Shown here one piece after another: positions 1 through 10,107 of a stretch of 64,000 nt of DNA. Under the pieces are notes generated by a model, which was given only the letters and a program-made list of their open reading frames with translations, had not been told where the DNA came from and did no database searches. A program made the position numbers and the translations under genes. Source of the stretch: Anoplolepis gracilipes (taxonomy: Eukaryota; Arthropoda; Insecta; Hymenoptera; Formicidae); contig NC_132974.1 in NCBI RefSeq assembly GCF_047496725.1, positions 8,493,001-8,557,000 on the forward strand, given 5' to 3'. Position 1 is the first letter of the stretch; each line of letters starts with the position of its first letter.

Positions 1-340
1 TCTCTAATGAGCATCTCATAAAAGATGTCGACTTTTTGCTTTTCAATTTCTAGAAATAATGATTATTTGTGTAGTGCTTAATTGACATATAATGGTGTTT
101 ATCTCAGGTAATAATTTTGTTTTTTGTTCGCATTGTTTGTAGTTTATAACGGTGCATTAGCCGCACGTATATTGCTTTTGTATTTGACAACTTTCAATAT
201 ATTTTCTTAAAACACGTACATCTGAAGAAGACCCAAACCAAGGGTCGAAACGTTATGTAATATTTTATAAAGAATGAAATAAATATTCCTTGCCAGTCAG
301 GTCGACGGTTAAGATTTTTTCACTTTTTAAAAAAACTACT
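1..340 (+). mobile_element. Possible retroelement 3' tail
   Basis: This segment is not part of the CYP4 duplication that begins at 368. It contains a hammerhead-like core (222-259) followed by AATAAA (281-286). Hammerhead motifs of this compact kind are known from Penelope-like and other retroelements, so a truncated non-LTR or Penelope-type 3' end is the best guess. No coding part is present in the window, because the element would extend to the left of base 1. The family assignment is inference. Confidence 0.3.
222..259 (+). ncRNA. Hammerhead-ribozyme-like core
   Basis: CTGAAGA (222-228) fits the hammerhead CUGANGA box. Stem II would be GACCC (230-234) pairing with GGGTC (242-246). It is followed by the GAAA box (247-250), a very short possible stem III (AC with GT) and a GTA cleavage-type triplet (257-259). 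One unpaired A (229) follows the CUGANGA box, and stem I is only weakly paired, so activity is doubtful. The order of boxes is seen in the sequence; ribozyme identity is inference. Confidence 0.35.
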
Positions 341-367
341 AGCGACTATTAATATTTCTACCTTTAT

Positions 368-1512
368 CTAAATTTATATAATTTGTTAATGGAGTTGAAG
401 AGATAAAAAAAGTTCATATAAACCTATATTCAATGCGTCATTAAAAAGTATATAAGCATTCAAAAATTTAGGAGCAAATTTGCTGTTATAACTTGATAGA
501 CGAAATCACTGAAAAGACTGAGATAACTTACAGTAAACTTTTGTCTTGACCTCTACTGTAAATATTACGTTTTTACTTTGATTGGATATTTTGTTTCAAT
601 ATTAATTCTAGTGTTTGAGTCGTTTCAGTTGTAATTTTATTTTTATAATTACAATAAATAACTATATACATGTTTTTTTAAATTATGTGATATGCATAAT
701 ATATATGTCAACGATTTTGTCTAAGAAATTATAAGAAGAATTTTGTTTGCGAGTTTTCAAACGTTTATAATTCTTTAATAAAGCATTTTTGGATGTAAGT
801 TTATATGAACTTTTTTCTATTCAAATCTTAACATGTTGTATAAATTTGATCCTGATTTTCACGGATATTGTATTAATGATAGATAGATATTATAATTAAT
901 GGATATTATTAATGTCACATGTGTGTGTATTCTCTTAATTTATTAATAAAAATTAATTTTAAAAATATCTAGATTTACATATCAATTAATTTATTTGTAA
1001 ATTTTTATTTTATATTTTTATCTATATAGAAAAATGTCAAAAATTGAATAAATTGTTAAATTATTAATAGAATTTTTTTGAAATAAAAACATTTAAGTCT
1101 CCAGGTCAAACAATTCAATTTGAACAAAATTAATAGCTGAACTCAAATTTAATCATATCAAATTAAACAAACGATATAAAAACGTATTTTCTGACTGTTA
1201 GAAAATACCAAAAACGCTAATCTATATTACGGACGCGCACGCGCTATTTTTTAAACTATTAATAATTGTGTAATTTATGCATAAGAACTAAATACTCATT
1301 GTAAAGGCAATTTGTAATAAATATTAATATTTTATTTTATAGATAAGAGATTTTATAAAGTGATTAATTGCCATAAATATATTGTAAGAACTATTTTATT
1401 AAACCGGCCATGTAATATCAAAGAAATAACTAAATAATTTTGAGCAGCAAATATTTTTAAATAGACCATTACACATTGCATATTGCATGTACTCTAAAAT
1501 TTGTTTTATCTT
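368..1512 (+). repeat. Duplicated 5' flank, copy A
   Basis: This stretch aligns over about 1.1 kb with 8084-9182 in the same orientation. Shared landmarks are TTATAACTTGATAGACG (near 487 and 8261), the block around 855-990 matching 8585-8720, and matching sequence around 1100-1250. Divergence and small indels are substantial, so the duplication is old. Copy A lies upstream of the broken CYP4 gene. Copy B leads into an exon-3 relic. No coding region is seen inside it. Confidence 0.8.
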
Positions 1513-1881
1513 AAATAAGATTATACAGCTGTAACGCGTTTCGCGTTGATTATGATACTTTCTTGTCAATATTTTTGTTTACGTAAAACTGCAAAGATTA
1601 AATACAAAAATATATACAAACTGATTTTTTATTTGCCATAGATAGGTATTTACAAACATTATAGAGAATACTTGATCATAAACAATTATTATTTGTCACA
1701 AAGTAAATCTGTACTTTATATAGAAATCTCTACTTTATATAGAAATATAATTTACAAATATATACATTTACTTAGTATTACAAATTTTTAAAACATTTTA
1801 GCAGCATATACACACAGAAGCTGCTTTCAAATTATAGATAAATATTATTAATAGACATTTAATAAAAAACGTCTTTAATAG

Positions 1882-1979
<98 letters not shown>

Positions 1980-2212
1980 GACACATTTTTATTATGTAAA
2001 TTACATATTCTTTATTATATAAATAGAAAAATTATAGTTATTAATATATAATTAACGCGTTTTAATTTTTAGGATATCAAAGCAAGGATCAGTTCTTTCA
2101 CAAAAAGAACCTATTGGATATTTGTAATACATACTGTTTGTAAAAACAAAAACAAAAACAGAAAGTTCAAGGAAACTACATTTAATTAGATTATTTATTA
2201 CGTCAATAAATA
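1513..2212 (+). other. AT-rich region upstream of the broken CYP4 gene
   Basis: Apart from the (GA)n array this is unique AT-rich sequence containing the former promoter and 5' leader. The start codon has A at -3 (AATAATGA). I see no convincing TATA box or initiator that stands out from the AT-rich background. Confidence 0.4.
1884..1976 (+). repeat. (GA)n microsatellite, 93 bp
   Basis: Uninterrupted GA dinucleotide array about 240 bp upstream of the start codon of the broken CYP4 gene. The leucine/serine-rich frame on the opposite strand is simply the translation of the array. Confidence 0.97.
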
Positions 2213-2482
2213 ATGATTGTTATTATATTATTATTATCTATCTTTATTTTATTGGGGTATAATTGTTATGTACATTATGGAAGAAAAGGGCGACTTCTCA
2301 ATCTTATACCGGGACCAACACATTATCCAATTGTTGGCAGTGCTTTCTTGTTATATAATACACGAGGCAAGCAAAAATATATAATATATTTATATTAATT
2401 AACATTTTTAACTTTTCATTTTTAGGTAAAGTAAAAAAAGTCTTATAAATTTTAAACTGTAAATATATAGTTATTAGTATAA

Positions 2483-2622
2483 GGCCTGATGGTATCAACA
2501 TTATTTTTGCTTTAAGCAAGACTTAAATATATCTCTGTTTTTATTCATTTAAAAAGAAAGAAAAAGATAGACACATGTTTAAGTCTCGCTTAAATCCAAA
2601 ATAATGTTGATGCAATTGGGTC
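2483..2622. repeat. Degenerate inverted repeat in pseudogene intron 1
   Basis: Arms of about 55 bp (2483-2540 and 2570-2622) are inverted copies of each other, sharing ATCAACATTATTTT and AAGC(A/G)AGACTTAAA. Related direct repeats flank it (TTTAAA(C/T)TGTAAATATA near 2451 and 2641). It resembles a decayed fold-back MITE. Confidence 0.7.
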
Positions 2623-5600
2623 TAAATTTATTAGTCTAAATTTTAAATTGTAAATATAAAGTTTTATATATTCTAAACTGTAAATATATTTTAAACTATA
2701 TAATATTATATTGCGTATTCTCTGACTTTTAATATATAATTATTCAAATTTATAAATTCGCTTTTGTTTGCAATAATGCACGTTTATTTTTACAGTAATA
2801 TAAAGTCTTATTCATTTTTGTAGATAATTCGCAATTTGATTTAATAGTTAATTTATATTTTGAGTAATAGTATAATATATACAATTAAATAATTAATTAA
2901 AAATAATGATAATATTATCTATAAATTTTTTCTGTATATTTATAACATTTTTATAAATTTTTCAGATATACTTTGGAAGCTTCTATGCACTACTACTGAC
3001 AAGTATTATCCTATTTTAAAATTCTGGGCGTTCTTCTTCCCAATTGTTTCTATTCGTCATTCCAGATGATCAGGAGGTAATAAAATATAAAAGACATTTA
3101 CTTCTAGCATACTATTGATAAGCTGATGATTTAAAAATTTTTTTATTAATGTCTGTTCTTTAAAAATATTTAGGAACTAATTCTTACAAAATAGTTTTTT
3201 AAAATAAAGTAATATTTAACAATAAGTGAGATATTTTGCGAAATGATTAATCAATCATCTATGTGCAAAACTATACTAAACTAATGTCAAGTTTAATATC
3301 TTTTATGATTTTAGATAATATTAAGTATAAACAATATTGAAAAGACCATTATGTATGAGGTTTTACATCCTTGGCTTAAAACAGGTCTTCTCACCAGCGA
3401 AGGTAATATCTAACATATATATTTTATTTTTATTATTATATTCTGTTTTAGTTACTGATTTCTTAAACGTAAATAAAATCACATAAAATGTGGCAATTAG
3501 AAATATTTTATACTAAGATTTTCTTTATACGTAAATAAAGTATATTAAATAATTAAATAATAAAAACTGAGATATACAACTTTGTTCGATTTTAAGTATT
3601 TCTTATTTTAATATATTGCAATAAAAAAATATATGTATGTGAGGTAAGCGTTTCTTGAAGTCATAATTTTATTACATATAAATCATATCAAATTTTTTTA
3701 CGAAACATTTAATACGTTATAAAAATCTTTTATGTTTCTTAGTATATTTTATTCAGAAATATTACTTTGTTAGAATGAACAATAGAGAAAAAAATAGAGA
3801 TACTTAATACTCCACTCAAAGAGATTGACCGATTAAAAATTAAATTTGAAAGTGGGATATGTACTGTAAGAAATGTAATATTCATATTTTATTGATGACT
3901 TACCGCATAATTTTGTATTGTTTTTATTTTAGGCACTAAGTGGCAATCGCGGCGAAAAATACTAACACCGGCATTTCATTTTAATATATTACAACAATTT
4001 GTTGGCATTTTGATTGAAGAGGGTGACAAAATGACAAAGAGTTTAAAAAGTGCAGGAAGAACAGTTGTAAAGGATTTGGTTTATTTATTAGTGACCATTT
4101 ATTAGTGAACATACACTGAATGCAATATGTAGTAAAATGTCTTATGTTTTTATGTAGTAACTATTTAACTAGATTGCATTTAGAATAATAAAAGACGAAA
4201 ATGTGTCTCCGCGTAAAGGATTAAGGTTATAATAAATCGATAATATCTGATTATTATATTTAATAGTATTTTTGGAATATTTTATTATATTATTGTATTA
4301 TACACTTAGTAAATGTATTTGTAGAAACTGCTATGGGCACCTCTTTGAAAGGCTTTGACACTCTTCAACAACAGTATCGAAAAGCTGTTTATCAGATGGG
4401 TGAAATTATTGTTTATAGGTAATTTAAAATATACAAATATAGTTATATGATTTATCTATGCAATTCCTTGAAAAGTATATTTATTATTAAAGATTTAAAG
4501 AAATAGAAATATTTGTACTTAAGGTCAAACAATATTTAAATCGGTAATTGATGATCTGCGTTAAGCACAGATATTTTATTTCAAAATAAGAATTATTATA
4601 AAATGTATTAATATTGAAAAATTATGAAAAAACAAGGTATAATCAAATCTAAAGAAAGTTATTTTCGACCAAAGAGAATCTGTAAATAAAAAAAGTGTAC
4701 ATGTTAATATAAATTGTATAAATGTCTTTCTAATGTTTTATAATAGTTTTAAAATTTTATCTGTAAATTTCTTCTTAATATGGCTATATTTAAAGATTAT
4801 TAAGAATTTATGTTTGTGATTTGATTAAATAAGACTTTTATAAATTATAATACTTTAATAATATATAACTTTAATATATAAAAAAATACTATTATCTTTT
4901 TAGAATTAAATTTATTATGTTATTGCAATTTAGATCAGTGAGACAGTGGTTGCATCACGATTTCATATTTTCTTTATTTCCACAAGGCAGAATGCAAAAA
5001 AAGGCCCTAAAGATATTGCACGGCTTTACTGAAAAAGTGCGTAAAAAAATCAAGTTATTTTATATACTCTGAATAATTTTCATGTAAATTACAGTAGATC
5101 CCGTAATTTTTTTGTATAACAAGATTACGGAAGAATTTGTAAACCTTGACAATACATTGACAATAGAATAATACTACAAATTATTAAAAAATTAATTAAT
5201 ATCGTGATCTTATGTAGATCATTGCAGAAAGGAAACTTCATGAACGCACCAATGATCGATATTTGCAAAGCTTGAAAATAACGGAGTGGCAGAAATAGAC
5301 GATGCTGGAATTGATAGTAACAAATTAAAGTTTATGTATTAAATTTGATTATAATTTGATAGATAAATGATTTTTGCAATTTTCAATTAAGCAATATATA
5401 TATAATCGTTATAATCATAATATGAAGTATATATATCTTTCATAAAATTACATGTTTAGTTATATTAGTATTAATAAAACTCCAATTTTCAATGTGCGAT
5501 TGATATTATTTAATCAGAACGATATGCAAAATTTGTTCTACAAGATTTATATAAATTTGCTCTTTTTTATTCGATTTAGTTCGAAAAAAGCGGCTCGCTA

Positions 5601-5859
5601 TGTTGGACCTCTTAACATAATAGCGGCATCTCGGAAAGGTCTTTTAACTGATTTTGACATCAGAGAAGAAGTCGATATCTTTATGTTTGAGGTATTTTTA
5701 ATTTTTCGTAATTTTTGTGTGTAAATTGATTTATATATAAATTGATGCATGTAATGTGCTTGCAGGGTCATGATACTACAGCGATGGCTATATGCTTAGC
5801 TTTATCAGTATTAGCTGAACACAAGGATATTCAGGTATTTCTTGATGCAGATTAACATC

Positions 5860-6003
5860 GTGATTACATAAAAAACTAATTTTATTTATTAATTTAATAA
5901 ATTATTTGTGAGAAATTTTTAGAAATAATAGACATTTTTTAATATAATTTCTCACAAATAATTTATTAAATTAATAAACGCAATTAATTTTTTATATAAT
6001 CAT
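5860..6003. repeat. Fold-back repeat in pseudogene intron 9
   Basis: Arms 5860-5915 and 5946-6003 are near-perfect inverted copies of about 57 bp around a 30-base loop. The inner part around ATTTGTGAGAAAT matches exactly. The transcript would form a long hairpin. Confidence 0.88.
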
Positions 6004-6810
6004 AAAGTATAGTTAATTTTTAATTATTTTGATGATACAGGATCGCGTTAGAACTGAAGTTAATACTATAATGCGAGAGAATAGAGAAAAACTTACTATG
6101 AAATCGTTGAATAGTATGGTATATTTAGATAGATGTTTGAAGGAAGCGTTGCGTTAGTGTGTATATAATATCACGACGTCTTACACAAGACGTAAAATTA
6201 CGTACGTAATTCATAAATTTGTTCTGCATATTATATTCAATATTTAATTTAATATTATGGCATGTAATATATATAAATATATTTAGTACTTTAATATTAA
6301 GAGGGACACGATTATTATTATAATATATATTTTAAAAGAAGATTTTAGGTTTGATTTTAATAAATACATTTGTAATATATGTATACATATATTACATAAA
6401 TTTTTAACAAAACTTTCAATTAATACTTAATCGAAAATTGCATTTCATTTTGTAATATTCTTTTTAAAGTCATATATATAATACCCGCTCGAACATTTGT
6501 GCACCTTAATATCTACAAAGTTCACATAGATCCAAATTTTTGGCCAAATCCAGGTGTGTTTGATCCCGATAGATTTTTACCCGACAAAATCCAAAATCGT
6601 CATATTTATTCCTATATACCGTTCAGTGCAGGACCCCGGAATTGCATAGGTGAGCATGAATTTTATTTCTTCTCTCGTGTGTGTGTGTATGTGTGTAAAT
6701 AAGTGTAAATAGTTTTTAATACATTTTAGACAGATTTTAAATAAACCTCTCTTTACTTTTTTAAAGAAGCGAGAAAAATATCGATACAATTATACCGATT
6801 TCAGTTTGTC

Positions 6811-6957
6811 TCAAAATATAGAACCATCATCAATGATTAGTTCGCCTTTTAATAATGAAATTTTTTCCCTAACTTCCTGCGACGTTCCATTTTTGAGAAA
6901 AACAGTTAACACAGTTGAATCACCTTGTATATAATCTTGCCATATATGTTTGTCAAA
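6811..6957 (-). other. Orphan coding-like open frame, 48 codons
   Basis: Read on the minus strand from 6957 to the TGA at 6813-6811, this frame is open for 48 codons without an ATG. It reads as ordinary soluble protein, with runs such as TVFLKNGTSQEVREK and LLKGELIIDDGSIF, not as the low-complexity translation usual for this AT-rich DNA. It sits exactly between the last exon of the broken CYP4 gene and the exon-8 relic. I do not recognise the family. It may be a fragment of an inserted element or a displaced exon of another gene. It could still be chance. Confidence 0.3.
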
Positions 6958-7176
6958 TTAACACGATTAACTATTTTATCTATTTATTAAAATAAAAAAA
7001 GCGATTTGAATTAAGATAAAAAAAGCTATGTTGGACTTTTTGAAAGCGGCGTCTTGCAATAGCAAAATAAATTATTTGGACATTAGAGAAGAAATTGATA
7101 TCTTCATGTTTAGATTACTACTTACATTTTTAAATTTGGATTATTAATATTTGTATCAGAATAATAAATTAATACA
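6950..7176 (+). pseudogene. Relic of CYP4 exon 8 with flanking intron
   Basis: Bases 7016-7112 match exon 8 of the intact gene (14389-14495), including the stretch read as MLDFL and LDIREEID.FMF, the start of the I-helix. The flanks match its introns: TCAAATTAACAC before (near 6953), and ATTAATATTTGT..CAGAATAATAAATTAATA after. Seven bases are missing where the intact gene has GCGACTCGCTATG, and the splice donor is destroyed. No neighbouring exons 7 or 9 are found. This is a third CYP4 copy reduced to one exon. Confidence 0.85.
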
Positions 7177-8083
7177 AAGAATGGTAATTATTGAGTTCAA
7201 GAAAAGCAGCTACAATAATCTTAACCTTGATTATGTTATCAAATTCTTGACTCTAAGTAACTTTCAAGAAGCCATTGTTCGTTGTTTATTAAACAGTTAG
7301 TAACAATTAAATTATATGATAAGAACAAGTACAAAGACGAAAGCTGAACTTCTTTGGCTATGAATTTTATATTAGATGTACATTTAAATATTTCGTGGGT
7401 AGAGTAGGGGTTCCACGCATCTGATTATAAATTCTAATTTCTGTCGTGGATATTATTTTTAGCAGAAAATGATGATTGTGTAATGGCAAAATATGTATCT
7501 AAAAAAATATAATGAATATTGTGCTATTAAATTATATAATAGGTATGAAAACTTGTTCTTAACAAATAAAATTGTTCAAACGAAAATACACATAATTTTT
7601 AATAATAACAATTGCTCATTATATGATATAATCATATGTGACGTCCACATTTCAAGATAAAAGTATGATTTTATACAGTTTATATTCATCGAAGCGAGAT
7701 TAAAATAATGAGATAAATACGAGCTTATTTCAACAGTCTACGGAGATCTGCCTTTTTAGCACATGTATAATTGCTTTAAAAGTTAAAATTATAAATATTT
7801 GAATGATACAATATTTTATTGAAAAGTTATAAACAAATGATTGATAAAATCATATATAATTAGAGTGTTATTACGCAAATTTTTTCAAGTATATACATCA
7901 GCAAGTCATTAATATTAAATATTAAAATCTCATTTGAAAATATATTAATATAAAAAGTTTATGTAATTATAATTTAATTTTAATTCACTTTGTGTTATTT
8001 GTGTTTTATATAAGTGCACTATAATGAAAGATTTTATTTCTTTAAAGAAGAATTATATACAGAATGTTCAAAAAGATCAGGAC
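7177..8083. other. AT-rich spacer, no feature seen
   Basis: I find no open frame of interest, no CYP4 exon homology and no terminal repeats here. The boundary at 8083/8084 is where the duplicated flank (copy B) begins. Confidence 0.5.
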
Positions 8084-9182
8084 TAAATTTATACAATTTG
8101 TTAATGTGAGTTGGCTAAGTGAAAAAGTTTATATATAAATTATATACTTTTATATGGAAATAAATTTATACATATATATAAGAATATGTAACCTATAACG
8201 TTCAAAAATGCTTTATCAAAGAGTTATAGGCATTAAAGGTTCGCGAACAAAAATGTTCTTATAACTTGATAGACGGAATCGTTGAACAGATAATTCTCAT
8301 TGTCAGTTACTGTTTATACATCTTGATTAATATGGTCTTTGTACTTTTATCACATGTCAATGAACTATGTTTTCTGAATTAAGTGATAAGCATGATATGT
8401 CAGTGATTCTGCCTAAGAAGTTATAAGAAAATATATAAGAATATAAAACAAATATAAAAATATATTATATATAAGAAAAATTTTGTTTGCATATACATAT
8501 ATCTTTAACGCTTATAACTTTATTTTTGAATATAAATTTAATTGACTCTATTAACACATGTATTTATTGTATAAATTTGATCCCGAATTTTGTGGAACAC
8601 TGTATTAATGATGGATAGCTATTATAATTAATAGATATTATTAATAGATATTATTAATGTGTGCGTATTCTCTTAACTATTAATAAAAATTAATTTTAAA
8701 AGTATCTAGATTTGCATCTTAATTAGTTTATTTGTTTAATTATTAATAAAGTCTGAAATAAAACCATTTAAGTCTTAAGTTTAAACAATTTAATTTGTAT
8801 ACGAAATCAATAGCTGAACTTAAATTTAATCGTATTGAACTATTTGTATTATCTGAAAATACTGTCAAAAAATTTCAAAAACGCTAATTTATATTACGTG
8901 CATGCTTTTTTAAAACTATTAATAATTATGCGAATTGTGTATTATATGTAAATATTCATTCTAACGGTAATAATTTGTAATAAATATTAATATTTCATTA
9001 AGCTTTTATAATTAAGAGATTTTATAGACTAATTAATTGCCTAATAAATATGACGTTGCAAAAGAGATTTTAATATTAATCTGACTACGCGTAATATCAA
9101 AGAAAGAGACTGAACAATTTTCTATAGTAAATATTACTAAATGCATACCTATAAATATTGCATATACTTTACGAATTATCTC
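8084..9182 (+). repeat. Duplicated 5' flank, copy B
   Basis: Same-orientation counterpart of 368-1512. Homology ends near 9182, where the sequence passes directly into CYP4 exon-3 homology. Relative to copy A this implies a deletion of about 1.8 kb that removed the promoter-proximal region and exons 1-2. Confidence 0.8.
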
Positions 9183-9470
9183 ACTTTATAATGTTTTGTA
9201 TCCTTGGTTCACAGGTCTTCTCATTAGCAAAATATGCAAAAAGGGCATGTATACTCTATTATTCTCAAAAGTAAATCAAATAAAATGTTGCAATTAGACT
9301 TAAATAATATATTAAATGATAAACTGATATGTGTTTATAACTTTTTATCTTATTATAAGTTAATAAATAATAAGATAAAAGAAATATGCGTATGAGTATG
9401 AGTATGTGTAAGAGTTTTTCTCATAATTTTATTGCACATAAAATTTCTCAAACTTTTTATAGCCATTTTT
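9183..9470 (+). pseudogene. Relic of CYP4 exon 3 and part of intron 3
   Basis: Bases 9184-9233 match exon 3 of the broken gene (3344-3402) and read YNVLYPWF-TGLLISK in one frame, with one codon lost and no intact donor. The following sequence keeps intron-3 landmarks of the broken gene, for example AAATAAAATGTTGCAATTAG and CTCATAATTTTATTGCA. Together with 8084-9182 it is the 5' end of a further, mostly deleted CYP4 copy. Confidence 0.78.
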
Positions 9471-9547
9471 TTCTTTTTTTCTTCTTTTTATTTCTTTTTT
9501 ATTTAAAAACAACTTTTAATTACACACTAATAATTTAATTTTTTTGT

Positions 9548-9778
9548 AATATTCATTTTTTGATTATCTTACTCTAATATTTTTATGCACAGACTAACGA
9601 GACGAATCAATTGGCATAATTAAAACACATAATTATGTTAAAGTAAAAATCTGAATTTGCAACTAACAGTTACACATTTTTACTTTAACATAATTATGTG
9701 TTTTCTTTACACCAATTGATTTGTCTCATTATTCTGTGCATAAAAGTATTAGAATAAGATAATCAAAAAATGAATATT
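9548..9778. repeat. 231-bp fold-back palindrome
   Basis: Left arm 9548-9650 and right arm 9676-9778 are inverted copies at about 90 percent identity by eye, with a loop of about 25 bases. Landmarks are AATATTCATTTTTTGATTAT, ATGCACAGA, AATCAATTGG and AACACATAATTATGTTAAAG. It carries no coding capacity. It is probably a MITE of the fold-back type, and its RNA would be a long hairpin. Confidence 0.92.
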
Positions 9779-9913
9779 TTACGAGATATCTTGTATTTTA
9801 TGTCAAAATACTGCAACTTTGAAGCCTTATAACTCAAAAAATACTTAATGAAAAATACTTTGTCATAAGTGTTTTGGAAAGTTCTCGAGATGAGCTATAA
9901 GAATATGTAAAAA

Positions 9914-10107
9914 TATATAGGGTGTTCCATTTAAAAAACTTGAAGTGACCTTTACGTGATCTTCAAATGACTTCAAGGTCAAACCAATGATACCATCTTA
10001 TGCTTCCCTCGAAACCATACAACTTTTGTCTAAAACATTTTTCTCTCCCGGGCTTGGTTTTCGAGATATTCGATTGGATGGATTAAAATGGTCCACCCTG
10101 TATATAT
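9914..10107. mobile_element. Short TIR element (MITE-like)
   Basis: The ends TATATAGGGTGTTCCATTT (9914-9932) and AAAATGGTCCACCCTGTATA (10086-10105) are imperfect inverted repeats bordered by TA-rich sequence. The interior of about 155 bp has no open frame. TIRs of the CAGGGTG type flanked by TA suggest a non-autonomous DNA transposon. The superfamily is not certain. Confidence 0.65.

Larger units (their letters stand above)
2213..6649 (+). pseudogene. CYP4-family cytochrome P450 pseudogene, exons 1-11
   Basis: Exon counterparts match the intact gene at 11385-16374 in order and size: 2213-2366, 2966-3076, 3315-3402, 3933-4131, 4325-4418, 4934-5036, 5218-5329, 5580-5691, 5766-5834, 6041-6201 and 6468-6649. 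The N-terminal anchor and proline hinge (IPGPT), FEGHDTT, KEALR (ExxR) and the heme loop FSAGPRNCIG are still readable. Lesions: a GC instead of GT donor after exon 1; an extra T at 3060/3061; 13 extra bases in exon 4 (4082-4094) that bring in stops; Glu to Lys at the exon 4/5 junction of the CETAMG motif; a lost base near 5272; five extra bases in exon 8 with TAA TAG in the expected frame; an 8-bp loss just after ExxR giving a stop; AG to AA at the exon-11 acceptor plus two extra bases in a TA run; and no exon 12. It was once a membrane-bound microsomal monooxygenase of the ER. It cannot encode a full P450 now. Confidence 0.9.
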
